In this document: in pieces, positions 56,914 to 64,000 of the stretch
Layout: the number at the start of each line of letters is the position of its first letter
How positions within the stretch are numbered: position 1 is the stretch's first letter
Origin: Arachidicoccus rhizosphaerae
GTDB taxonomy: Bacteria > Bacteroidota > Bacteroidia > Chitinophagales > Chitinophagaceae
DNA length: 64,000 bases
Reading direction: 5' to 3'
Assembly (NCBI RefSeq): GCF_900107765.1
Contig: NZ_FNQY01000018.1
Coordinates: forward strand, 26,375 to 90,374
The notes under the pieces: generated by a model
Seen by the model: only the letters and a program-made list of their open reading frames with translations
What the model was told of the DNA's origin: nothing
Databases searched by the model: none
Program-made: the position numbers and the translations under genes

Positions 56914-58449
56914 ATGACTGAAAAAATTATCATTTTAGATTTTGGTAGCCAATATACTCAATTGATTGCCAGGGCTGTAAGAGAAGCTAATGTATATTGT
57001 GACATTGTTCCTTTTCATAGCCAGATTGATTTTAATGAGCATATTAAGGGAGTGATTCTAAGTGGCTCTCCATGTAGCGTCAATGAACAGGATGCGCCAA
57101 TGGTGGACATTCAGGCTATATTGGATAAAGTGCCTGTGCTGGGTGTTTGTTATGGAGCTCAGCTCGCTGCCAAGGTATTTGGCGGTCGGGTCGAGAAATC
57201 TGATAAAAGAGAGTATGGCCGGGCCCAGATGCTGCGTCAGTTAGAAGACAAGCTTTTGCTGGGGCTGTCCGCTAAAAGCCAGGTTTGGATGAGTCACAGT
57301 GATACCATTAAAGCCTTACCGGAAGGCTTTGAAGTGCTGGCAACAACAGAAAGTATCCCGGTGGCTGCTTTTAAAAAGAGCACCGCTGAACCAAATTCTT
57401 TATATGGGTTACAATTTCATCCTGAAGTCTACCATTCTACCGAAGGCAAGAAAATCCTGTATAATTTTCTGGTAGGTATCTGCGGATGTGCCCAGGACTG
57501 GACACCGGCATCTTTTGTAGAGGAAACGGTGGCTTCACTGAAAGAAAAAATCGGTGACAAACATGTTATTATGGCCCTCAGCGGCGGAGTGGACAGCACC
57601 GTAGCTGCTACCTTAATCAGCCGGGCCATTGGCGACAGACTCCACGGTATTTTTGTAGATAACGGGGTACTCCGCAAAGATGAGTTTAATCAGGTACTAG
57701 AAACCTATAATGAAATTGGCCTGAATGTAAAAGGTATAGATGCCAAGAATCTGTTTTATAAGGAACTTGCCGGAGTGTCTGACCCGGAAGGTAAAAGAAA
57801 AATAATCGGTAAACTCTTTATTGATGTTTTCCATGAGGAGGCCCAAAAAATTAGTGAAGCTTCATTTTTAGGACAAGGAACGATCTATCCGGATGTTATT
57901 GAAAGTGTATCGGTTCATGGCCCTTCTGTTACCATCAAATCCCATCACAATGTAGGAGGTCTTCCTGCTACGATGAATCTGGAACTGGTGGAGCCCTTAA
58001 GAGCCTTGTTTAAGGATGAAGTTAGAAGGGTGGGACTGGAGCTTGGTATTCCATCTGACATGATTAACCGTCATCCTTTCCCCGGACCGGGACTGGCCAT
58101 TAGAATTTTGGGAGAAGTGACAGAAGAAAAAGCTAAACTTCTACAGGAAGCAGATCATATTTATATTAAGGCATTAAAAGAGCGCAATCTTTATAATGAG
58201 GTCTGGCAGGCAGGGGCCATTTTATTGCCTGTGAAAAGCGTTGGTGTAATGGGGGATGAAAGAACCTATGAATTTACGTTGGCACTTAGAGCGGTTAGCT
58301 CTGTAGACGGTATGACGGCTGACTGGTCACATCTGCCTTATGAATTTCTGGCTGATGTGTCCAACGCCATTATTAATAATGTAAAAGGCATTAATAGGGT
58401 GGTTTATGATATCAGTAGCAAACCGCCAGCTACTATTGAATGGGAATAG
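56914..58449 (+). CDS. guaA: GMP synthase (glutamine-hydrolysing)
   Basis: 511 residues. It converts XMP to GMP with ATP and glutamine. The amidotransferase part has SGSPCSV, nucleophile Cys79 in GVCYGAQ, and His169/Glu171 in QFHPEVYHS. The ATP pyrophosphatase loop SGGVDS is at 223-228. The C-terminal dimerisation and XMP-binding domain has [16 protein letters not shown] and ends KPPATIEWE, as usual. Complete and typical. Confidence 0.98.
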   Translation: MTEKIIILDFGSQYTQLIARAVREANVYCDIVPFHSQIDFNEHIKGVILSGSPCSVNEQDAPMVDIQAILDKVPVLGVCYGAQLAAKVFGGRVEKSDKREYGRAQMLRQLEDKLLLGLSAKSQVWMSHSDTIKALPEGFEVLATTESIPVAAFKKSTAEPNSLYGLQFHPEVYHSTEGKKILYNFLVGICGCAQDWTPASFVEETVASLKEKIGDKHVIMALSGGVDSTVAATLISRAIGDRLHGIFVDNGVLRKDEFNQVLETYNEIGLNVKGIDAKNLFYKELAGVSDPEGKRKIIGKLFIDVFHEEAQKISEASFLGQGTIYPDVIESVSVHGPSVTIKSHHNVGGLPATMNLELVEPLRALFKDEVRRVGLELGIPSDMINRHPFPGPGLAIRILGEVTEEKAKLLQEADHIYIKALKERNLYNEVWQAGAILLPVKSVGVMGDERTYEFTLALRAVSSVDGMTADWSHLPYEFLADVSNAIINNVKGINRVVYDISSKPPATIEWE

Positions 58450-58472
58450 AAGAAATTATTATCCAGAATTTT

Positions 58473-58503
58473 TTGCAGAAAAGGGATTTTCCTATTACTT
58501 TTG
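58473..58503 (+). promoter_or_regulatory. Promoter of tRNA-Met
   Basis: A TTG at 58473-58475 stands 20 bp before TACTTTTG (58496-58503), a good Bacteroidota -33/-7 pair, 38 bp before the tRNA. Confidence 0.65.
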
Positions 58504-58541
58504 CAACCCATTAGCACCTATCGGTGTTTATGGGTAACCAC

Positions 58542-58615
58542 GGCGAGGTAGCTCAGGTGGTTAGAGCGCAGGATTCATAACCCTGAGGTCTCGGGTTCAA
58601 TTCCCGATCTCGCTA
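58542..58615 (+). tRNA. tRNA-Met, anticodon CAT
   Basis: 74 nt that fold as a complete cloverleaf: acceptor GGCGAGG/TCTCGCT with two G-T pairs, D stem GCTC/GAGC, anticodon loop TTCATAA, T stem TCGGG/CCCGA with loop TTCAATT, discriminator A. The anticodon-stem base next to the loop is an A-C mismatch. The D-loop and acceptor suggest the elongator form, though CAT also reads for tRNA-Ile2. No CCA is encoded. Its 3' end with the next 10 bp is repeated in the island downstream. Confidence 0.95.
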
Positions 58616-58625
58616 CTCCTCTAAA
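58611..58625 (+). repeat. tRNA-end core repeat CGCTACTCCTCTAAA, copy at tRNA-Met
   Basis: The last five bases of the tRNA plus ten flanking bases. The same 15 bp occur at 60666-60680, and 14 of them at 63461-63474; a 5-bp remnant (CGCTA) sits at 61683-61687. This is the pattern left by elements that insert at tRNA 3' ends. Confidence 0.75.
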
Positions 58626-58659
58626 TATCCTAAGTATCAATTACTTAGGATATTTTTTT
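58623..58659 (+). terminator. Terminator of tRNA-Met
   Basis: AAATATCCTAAGTA (58623-58636) and TACTTAGGATATTT (58642-58655) form a perfect 14-bp stem with a T run. It starts inside the core repeat. Confidence 0.9.
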
Positions 58660-58779
58660 GCCTGAATTTAACTGCAATCTTCTCACTGTATTGCTTCCTG
58701 AGACCCATTTTGATACCCAACAAAAATATACAACTTATACCATTTAGCCGTGCAATGAGAGCAGTCTAAAATAGGGTTA

Positions 58780-60204
58780 CTATTTAAATAGAATATCCAT
58801 TTCCAAATCGTTTTGAATCATGGACGAAGCATAACTATTTGATACTAGACCAAAAGTTGTAACCAGTGTGAGATATATGGCGGATTTTGTTTTTGTCTGT
58901 TCCTTAAAAGCGTCAATTTTTGTGGCTAAGGTTTCGGCATATGATTTGGTGATGGTGAACGGCCGAATGGAAAATTTCATCTCGCATAAATTAATTACTC
59001 TATCTCTTCTATCAATTACAAGATCGATCTGTGCCCCTTGATTATCTCCTTGACCAATCCAGGAAGAGGTTCTTGTTTCAATAGCGGATATACCCAGTGC
59101 ATCTTTGATTTGGTCTATATGCTCAAGGCAAACTTGTTCAAAAGCATAGCCGCTCCAAGCTCTTTTTTTAGGATTATCTAATTGCTTGATCCAATTATTC
59201 CGGTCCAGTTCGCTTGAATTTTTTATCCATTTTAGGTAGAAAAGTGAATAAGGGTCCGTTAATTGGTAGAGGCTCATTTTTTCTTTTTTATTGAAAGGAG
59301 CATATTTACGAATGAAATGACTTTCCTCTAGTTCTTTCAACATAAGGGTCGCTGCTCCATTATTGGTTATACGAGCAGCCTTTATAATCTCATTGCGCGT
59401 AAGTCCTTTGCCCTTTACACTCAGTGCTTCAACGATTGAAATATAGCCTTCTGCCTTCCGAAACAATGCGTGAAAGAGGTTGTTGAATTCACCTCGAAGA
59501 AGGCCGTCCTGTTGGAAACATAATCGGTCGATATTTTGGTCCGCACTCTGACTGGTATCAATTTGATCAAGATAAAATGGTATACCACCCATGACCATAT
59601 ATATTAATAGAATTTGATAATGATCAAATTTGGCCGATCGATTCTTGAAATAAGCCTCGCACTGACTTAGTGTAAATGGATTAAGCCGGATTCGATGGGT
59701 AATTCTATTATGCAGCCCACCCTTGTTGTTGATCAATTTATTTATCATCCAGGCTGCAGCAGATCCGCATACTACTAAAATGATGTCGTTTCTCGGGCTG
59801 GCCCAGGAATTCCAAAAATGTTCCAGTGCTTGAATAAAGCCTGACCTTGCAGTATCTAACCAAGGCAGTTCGTCAAGAAACACAATCTTTTTTTTATTTT
59901 TGCTTTTCTCTAGTAAGGTGACTAATTGCTGAAATGCTTCCAACCAATTTTTTGCTATGGGATGATGTTCTGTAGATGAATCAAATTTTTTGATTGCAAT
60001 GTTGAAATTTAATAATTGCTGAGCTGTATTACTATTGGCAATACCTGTTAATTGGAACTCAAACTTATTATTGAACGCATTGCGAATCAGGTAGGTTTTT
60101 CCGACTCTTCTTCTTCCGTATATTGCGACAAACGAAGATGAGGCGTTTTCTTTTAATTTAGAAAGCAAAAGATATTCTTTTTCCCGTCCAATGAGCTTAT
60201 CCAT
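58780..60204 (-). CDS. Archaeal-type AAA ATPase with C-terminal DUF234 nuclease-like domain
   Basis: 474 residues. ATPase part (about 1-230): GREKE start, Walker A GRRRVGKT (30-37), Walker B IVFLDELPW with Asp111-Glu112, sensor in VVCGSAAAWM. A winged-helix linker follows (about 255-320). The DUF234 end (about 340-474) keeps Asp394, then Glu409-x-Lys411 in LCEMKFS, the core of a PD-(D/E)xK nuclease. These proteins are widespread in mobile and accessory regions; their role is unknown, with DNA handling or toxin-like action suggested by the nuclease. AT-rich codon use and position after tRNA-Met indicate transfer. Confidence 0.9.
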   Translation of the reverse strand: MDKLIGREKEYLLLSKLKENASSSFVAIYGRRRVGKTYLIRNAFNNKFEFQLTGIANSNTAQQLLNFNIAIKKFDSSTEHHPIAKNWLEAFQQLVTLLEKSKNKKKIVFLDELPWLDTARSGFIQALEHFWNSWASPRNDIILVVCGSAAAWMINKLINNKGGLHNRITHRIRLNPFTLSQCEAYFKNRSAKFDHYQILLIYMVMGGIPFYLDQIDTSQSADQNIDRLCFQQDGLLRGEFNNLFHALFRKAEGYISIVEALSVKGKGLTRNEIIKAARITNNGAATLMLKELEESHFIRKYAPFNKKEKMSLYQLTDPYSLFYLKWIKNSSELDRNNWIKQLDNPKKRAWSGYAFEQVCLEHIDQIKDALGISAIETRTSSWIGQGDNQGAQIDLVIDRRDRVINLCEMKFSIRPFTITKSYAETLATKIDAFKEQTKTKSAIYLTLVTTFGLVSNSYASSMIQNDLEMDILFK

Positions 60205-60233
60205 CTGGTGAATTTTGCTGTAAAATTAGCTGA

Positions 60234-60283
60234 TTTTATAGATATAGCGAAATATAAGATCATATTTTGCTATATCTATAAAA
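60234..60283. repeat. 50-bp near-perfect palindrome upstream of the AAA ATPase gene
   Basis: Arms 60234-60255 and 60262-60283 (22 bp each) differ from exact complementarity at one position, with a 6-bp centre AAGATC. It begins 30 bp before the ATPase start codon. It could be an operator for self-control, a binding site of the ATPase, or the end of a small mobile unit. Confidence 0.8.
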
Positions 60284-60293
60284 ATATATAACA

Positions 60294-60405
60294 TTTAGCT
60301 ATTTATAGTTATATAATTAGCTAAATATTATTAAAATTTAGTGGTTTAGCTATTTATGTATATATAATCAGCTAAATGTTATTAATAATTTGACTTTTAG
60401 CTAAA
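60294..60405. repeat. 51-bp tandem repeat with nested TTTAGCT/AGCTAAA dyads
   Basis: TTTAGCT starts at 60294, 60345 and 60396, each 51 bp apart. AGCTAAA occurs at 60319 and 60370, also 51 bp apart, so each unit is itself an inverted pair. The third unit breaks off after TTTAGCTAAA. The array lies next to the 50-bp palindrome. It resembles iterons or a multi-site operator. Confidence 0.75.
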
Positions 60406-60588
60406 GATGTGGATTTGTTAGGGAAAGTATGGATTAAGTATATATGGAACGTGCAAAGGATGATATTAAATGTTTTATTAAGGAGCCAAAAGTTTTGGAT
60501 ATATGGTCTCCTTCTTATTTCCACAAATTGGTAGAGCAATTGAAAATAAATTCAAACCAATCGTATAATCATTTAAACTCATCTTTTA

Positions 60589-60680
60589 TTATGCTAAATC
60601 ATTATTTGTAACTTCCTCCATTAGTGTAATTAAGGAATGCAACTGTTCAAGTGAAAATTCGTCCACGCTACTCCTCTAAA
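60589..60680 (-). pseudogene. Island repeat A with 3'-end gene fragment
   Basis: First copy of the island repeat, ending in the 15-bp core (60666-60680). The minus strand codes a short open segment that starts after a TAG, reads RSSVDEFSLEQLHSLIT and continues to NNDLA before a TAA. Copies at 61606 and 63381 code nearly the same peptide, so this is the 3' end of an unidentified gene left next to the core. The upstream part of the gene is absent. Confidence 0.6.
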
Positions 60681-61517
60681 AGCCTTACTGTCTTTGACTG
60701 TAAGGCTTTTTTTATCTGGGACGAAGAACTTGAAAAATGGTATTTTTCTATCGTCGATGTGATAGGGGTACTCACTGATAGCCCTAACCCGAGGAAATAT
60801 TGGAGTGTTCTCAAAACACGACTTAAAAAAGAGGGGAATGAGTTGACTACAATTTGTAGTCAACTGAAATTGAAAGCATCTGATGGGAAGTTTTATAATA
60901 CTGACGTCGCTGATACTGAACAGTTATTTCGTCTTCTGCAATCCGTACCGTCCAAAAAAGCGGAGCCATTCAAATTATGGTTGGCAAAAGTAGGAAGAGA
61001 AAGAATAGATGAAATTGAAGATCCTGAAATCGGTATTGACCGCATTATGGATACTTACCTGAAAAAAGGGTACAGCAAGGACTGGGTTAACCAACGCCTG
61101 AAAAGCATAGAAGTACATAAGGGCCTTACAGATGAGTGGGATTTACGGGGCATAAAAAAAGGCCAGGAATATGCTATATTGACCGATGAAATCACTAGGG
61201 GGTGGAGTGGCTTTTCTGTGAAGCAATACAAAAAACATAAAGGGTTAAAAACTGAAAGCCTTCAAGATAATATGACGAACCTTGAATTGGTGCTGAATAT
61301 GTTAGCCGAAGCCACTACAACAGAAATTAGTAAAGAAAAGCGACCGAAAAACTTTAAAGAAAGTCAAAATATTGCGAAACAAGGCGGAACAATAGCCGGC
61401 AACACAAGGAAAGAAATTGAAGCCAAAATAGGCAAAAACGTAATAACTCCTTTAAATGCAAAAAATGCACTTAATAGTAACGGTAATTCCATAACAAATA
61501 GCAAGAAAAAATCGTAA
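60651..61517 (+). CDS. Bro-N domain protein (phage antirepressor-like)
   Basis: 288 residues in the longest frame. The Bro-N domain covers about 12-110 (WYFSIVDVIGVLTDSPNPRK, STICSQLKLK-like TTICSQLKLKASDGK, PSKKAEPFKLWLAKVG). The C-terminal part (KKGQEYAILTDEITRGWSG, LELVLNMLAEATTTEI, AKQGGTIAGNTRKEIE) is that of common chromosomal Bro-N proteins. They are thought to bind DNA; phage members act as antirepressors. No ATG exists at the expected start: the only early start is a GTG at 60651 inside island repeat A, so the first 11 or so residues are coded by the repeat and core. The normal 5' end may be lost. Confidence 0.85.
   Translation: MKIRPRYSSKSLTVFDCKAFFIWDEELEKWYFSIVDVIGVLTDSPNPRKYWSVLKTRLKKEGNELTTICSQLKLKASDGKFYNTDVADTEQLFRLLQSVPSKKAEPFKLWLAKVGRERIDEIEDPEIGIDRIMDTYLKKGYSKDWVNQRLKSIEVHKGLTDEWDLRGIKKGQEYAILTDEITRGWSGFSVKQYKKHKGLKTESLQDNMTNLELVLNMLAEATTTEISKEKRPKNFKESQNIAKQGGTIAGNTRKEIEAKIGKNVITPLNAKNALNSNGNSITNSKKKS
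60678..60713 (+). terminator. Intrinsic terminator inside the 5' end of the Bro-N frame
   Basis: AAAAGCCTTAC (60678-60688) and GTAAGGCTTTT (60700-60710) form a perfect 11-bp stem with a T7 run, directly after the core repeat. The tRNA-Met copy of the core is followed by a terminator in the same way. In the Bro-N mRNA this hairpin would fall within the first codons. Confidence 0.75.
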
Positions 61518-61547
61518 GGCCATTCAATCGCCTCTCAGAGGATCTTT

Positions 61548-61687
61548 GCGCCACGGAAACTGTTCCCGAAATCGAGGATTGAAAAAGAGACTGTTTTATC
61601 TTGCAAATTCAATAATTGTAATTTCCTCCAAGAGTGCAATTTGCAATTAAAGAACGCAACTGTTCAAGCGAAAATTCATCCACGCTA
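61548..61687 (-). pseudogene. Island repeat B with 3'-end gene fragment
   Basis: About 140 bp. It matches repeat C over its full length (GCGCCACGG start, GATTGAAAAAGAGACTG, TTCATCCACGCTA end) and repeat A over its last 80 bp. The minus strand codes PYSVDEFSLEQLRSLIA, then an 8-bp duplication shifts the frame before the shared tail. The core is cut to CGCTA. Confidence 0.6.
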
Positions 61688-61862
61688 TAAGGATTTTTCT
61701 ATATAATTAATTGTCTATCAGGAAATTATTATATCTTGGTATTTAATTGCATAAAATGTTGTGATTTAGTTAAATATTTTTATTTATTTGATTATTAGCG
61801 TTTTAAGGTATTCAATTCCCGTTCATCTAGTCCGACAATTTAACAGTATTCTCCTTCTGATT

Positions 61863-62072
61863 TTATTGCTTTTCTTTTATACTTTCTTCTATTAACCCGA
61901 CTAAGAAAGACGCCAATTCCCGTTCAATTATGACTATTTTTTCATTGACAATCATTAGTGAATTTTTTGGAATAGATTCTGGATTTTCTGGCCGCTCAAA
62001 ACGGACCGGCCCTTTGGAATTTGAGTAAACCAAGTGAGGGATACCAAAAGAGGATGGGTACAAGATCCCCAA
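61863..62072 (-). pseudogene. Possible 3' gene fragment, unknown
   Basis: The minus strand has an open frame of up to 69 codons ending NSLMIVNEKIVIIERELASF and then LVGLIEESIKEKQ. The last 45 residues have ordinary protein composition, but nothing upstream supports a complete gene and it overlaps the plus-strand frame at 62054. Kept as a weak candidate. Confidence 0.25.
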
Positions 62073-62311
62073 AATATTTTTCCATCAAATTAGAGTGTTA
62101 CCATGCGAAAGGAGCAACTGGCTTATTGCTTGATACAGATGTTCTGCCGGCAGATTTTAAATTAATGGGAAATGAGTTTGATCTCGCTACAAATCCATTT
62201 AATGGGGCTAGTTTTGCAGAGAGAGGACAGGCCATTTTAATTTCTCTCGGGATAGGGCTGGCGATAATACCTAAAATAATGATGAACGGCGCTAGTAAAA
62301 TTAGAAATTAA
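62054..62311 (+). CDS. Small protein with C-terminal hydrophobic segment, unknown
   Basis: 85 residues from the ATG at 62054, with AAAAGAGG just before it. The frame is open upstream to 61976, so it may be the tail of a longer broken gene. A charged, polar first part (YFSIKLECYHAKGATG) is followed by one hydrophobic stretch (AILISLGIGLAIIPKIMM). No family recognised. The next gene begins 11 bp later, so the two are probably one unit. Confidence 0.45.
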   Translation: MGTRSPKYFSIKLECYHAKGATGLLLDTDVLPADFKLMGNEFDLATNPFNGASFAERGQAILISLGIGLAIIPKIMMNGASKIRN

Positions 62312-62322
62312 CATTGAAATTA

Positions 62323-62823
62323 ATGAAAGTAAAATATAAAACTTTACTGATTTTTTTGGGTATAATAGCCTTTTTTGCATTTGCCTTTTGGGGAATCATG
62401 GTAGGGTCTGGCAATTATGGGTATGCTCAGAGATATGTATTTGATGTAAGTAGCGGAAATTTGATCAAAGCAATAGAAGATTTAAAAATGGATAGTCTAA
62501 ATTTTAGTTTATCTGACAACATTGATGAATTGGATTCTATTGATACTGCGAATTCACATTTTCATGTGGAAGTTTACTTGAAGAAACAGGACATCTCATT
62601 TGTTTTTTTCATTGAATTGGATGACAGGAAGCTAAATAGTTCAGAACTTTATTTGGTTTCAGTAAATAATTGGACAGGTATTGGAGACAGGAAAACCATC
62701 AACGGAGATTTCAAAAGAGATGAAAATCTTAAGGTGAAAAGAATTTTTGAAGAAGAAATATTGAATAATCTTAAATTGAATTATCATAATTTTGGGAATA
62801 ATATGTTTATTTTTTGGAAGTAA
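62323..62823 (+). CDS. Membrane-anchored protein of unknown function
   Basis: 166 residues from the ATG at 62323. One membrane helix (about 8-26, LLIFLGIIAFFAFAFWGIMV) is followed by a polar domain outside the cytoplasm, rich in beta-prone segments (FHVEVYLKKQDISFVFFIEL, NSSELYLVSVNNWTG). No known family. Placed 11 bp after the small gene at 62054 in an accessory island, it could be an immunity-type or accessory protein, but nothing shows this directly. AT-rich coding. Confidence 0.6.
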   Translation: MKVKYKTLLIFLGIIAFFAFAFWGIMVGSGNYGYAQRYVFDVSSGNLIKAIEDLKMDSLNFSLSDNIDELDSIDTANSHFHVEVYLKKQDISFVFFIELDDRKLNSSELYLVSVNNWTGIGDRKTINGDFKRDENLKVKRIFEEEILNNLKLNYHNFGNNMFIFWK

Positions 62824-63332
62824 TTCAACTGTTGTTATAAGAATTTATTAAATTATTTCGATGTAAGGCAATCAACCGGAGAGTTAACCTCTCTTGATGA
62901 TTGGTTTTTATACAGTTTCGGGGTAAGAATTTAGGAAGTATTAAAAAATTTATCATGCGGCTGTAGAGTCATCGTGTTCAGTGGGGAGCTCGGTGACCAA
63001 ACAATATATGAAACAATAAGAATGAAAATGTTTTAGTACTGAGTTTTAATCAGGACAAAGGTGACTGAATATCAGTAAGAGCCTGAGCAACAAAGCGGCA
63101 ATGGGCTTGGATAGAGTCGGATACCGGCATGCAAAAAGGCGGAGAATAGATCTGCAACACCTTTGATTTTTATATTGAACTAGCAAGACTTAAACAAGAA
63201 ATATTTTTTTCGAGACTGTCAAAAATATTGTGTAAACAGAAAATTTAAAGTCGGCATCTATCCTCAAAGAAAGTCAAAAACGAGGGTGTAATTTGAACTG
63301 TGTCATATCAAATTAATTTTAAAACCTGATAT
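62824..63332. other. Gene-free stretch in the island
   Basis: About 500 bp with many stops in all frames. Nothing beyond AT-rich sequence and a slightly GC-richer patch near 63050-63170 can be pointed to. Confidence 0.5.
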
Positions 63333-63474
63333 GCGCCACGGGTACTGTGCTCGAAATCAAGGATTGAAAAAGAGACTGTTTTATCTTGCAAAATCATTGT
63401 TTGTAATTTTCTCCAAAAGTGCAATTAAAGAACGCGACCATTCAAGACAAAATTCATCCACGCTACTCCTCTAA
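63333..63474 (-). pseudogene. Island repeat C with 3'-end gene fragment
   Basis: About 142 bp matching repeat B throughout and ending in 14 bp of the core (63461-63474). The minus strand codes RSSVDEFCLEWSRSLIALL, then EKITNNDFAR and a TAA at 63383-63381, the same peptide tail as repeats A and B. Confidence 0.6.
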
Positions 63475-63571
63475 CCCAACAGTTCTTAAAGTTGGAGTGA
63501 TGATAGGTATAGGTGCATTTCTAATAATTACAGATGGGTTAACTACCCCTTTTTATAACATTATAATTTAG
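63475..63571 (+). pseudogene. Short membrane-protein fragment joined to the core repeat
   Basis: Directly after the core, an open stretch reads PTVLKVGVMIGIGAFLIITD and ends FYNIII before TAG at 63569-63571. An ATG at 63500 would give only 23 residues. It looks like the 3' end of a membrane-protein gene cut at the core. Its frame across the core (RYSSN) is the same as that of the Bro-N gene (RYSSK). Confidence 0.35.
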
Positions 63572-63660
63572 GAAAGCAATAATGACAATTTCTATATAGT
63601 GAAGCCTGAAGTAATTTAATTGTTTTATTTGATAAATTAATAGATTTTTGATTCCTGTGT

Positions 63661-64000
63661 TCAAGGAATAAGTGCAACGCTACCTTCGAATCGTAAAAAT
63701 ACTTCATTTGCGGTGGCATAGCCAAATTTTCTTATTGGTCTGTTATTGATCGCCTTTTCGACCCTTTTTATTTCCTTGTTATCAATTTCATTAAAGTCAG
63801 TTTTTTTGGGGAAGAATAGTCTGATTATTCCGTTCCTGTTTTCAATTGTCCCTTTGTCTTGTGACGTATATGGCCTTGTGAAGTAAGTCTTGACATCTAA
63901 TGCTTTTGCAATCTCTTCATGTTGTGCGAATGCCAAATCGTTGTCAAAAGTCATTGTTTTTATCGGTGGGTATTTTTTCATTCTTTTAATGATTTTTTTG
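63661..64000 (-). mobile_element. IS30-family transposase, C-terminal part, cut by window edge
   Basis: The minus-strand frame runs past the window end; about 113 C-terminal residues are visible. PPIKTMTFDNDLAFAQHEEI holds one catalytic Asp, YFTRPYTSQDKGTIENRNG the Glu-containing region (DDE type), and RLFFPKKTDF and NNRPIRKFGYATANEVF are the usual IS30 C-terminus. It moves the insertion sequence by cutting and joining DNA. The inverted-repeat end should lie just below 63661 but I cannot define it. Confidence 0.88.

Noticed and set aside
60294..60405. 51-bp repeats as a CRISPR array
   Set aside because: The units are tandem without unique spacers, only two are complete, and no cas gene is present.
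58611..63474. Island repeats as integron attC sites
   Set aside because: They lack the paired inner and outer core sites of attC and encode a conserved peptide; no integron integrase is visible.

Overview
The window looks like chromosomal DNA of a member of the phylum Bacteroidota, most likely family Chitinophagaceae or a close relative (inferred from gene content; no database search was possible). The signs are promoters with the Bacteroidota -7 box TAnnTTTG in front of many genes, a fused SecDF, the type IX secretion/gliding proteins GldK and GldN, a CCDC81-type HU plus SPOR protein, futalosine-pathway menaquinone synthesis (MqnE) and an outer-membrane TonB-type receptor.

Layout. 1-2.7 kb: edge of a small heat-shock gene, a bacilliredoxin, mqnE and an HxlR regulator. 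2.7-16.4 kb: a redox/stress block with an SDR oxidoreductase, DUF1223 protein, Ohr peroxidase, dihaem cytochrome P460 protein, a LytS/LytTR two-component pair, an epoxide-hydrolase-like enzyme with a DoxX protein, OxyR, an outer-membrane receptor and catalase. Three promoters in this block carry the same pair of LytTR-type direct repeats (21-bp period, 44 bp to the -7 box), so the two-component system in the middle probably controls the genes around it. 16.6-23 kb: mutS, two small genes and a GH2 beta-galactosidase-like enzyme. 23.9-27.8 kb: a minus-strand cluster of esterase, ATP-grasp ligase, GCS2-type carboxylate-amine ligase and class I amidotransferase, which reads like a pathway for an unknown amide-linked small molecule. 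28-33 kb: an OmpH/Skp chaperone, then rpoC with its own promoter and no rpoB beside it. 33.5-38.3 kb: an oxidoreductase, mutY, an EamA transporter, an IscA-like protein lacking its C-terminal cysteines, and small unknown genes. 38.3-50 kb: tatA, gldN, gldK (gldL and gldM are absent between them), groEL/groES, SPOR protein, FKBP lipoprotein and secDF. 50-58.6 kb: odhB, sucA, rpsT, a serpin lipoprotein, guaA and tRNA-Met(CAT).

58.6-64 kb is an AT-rich accessory island starting at tRNA-Met. Three copies of a degenerate 90-140 bp repeat divide it. Two end in the same 14-15 bp found at the tRNA 3' end, and all three encode, on the minus strand, the same roughly 25-residue C-terminal peptide. The modules hold an AAA ATPase with a nuclease-like tail (behind a 50-bp palindrome and 51-bp tandem repeats), a Bro-N antirepressor-like gene, two unknown small genes, and an IS30-family transposase cut by the window edge. 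The LytTR regulon, the amidoligase cluster and the repeat-delimited tRNA island are the parts most worth following up.
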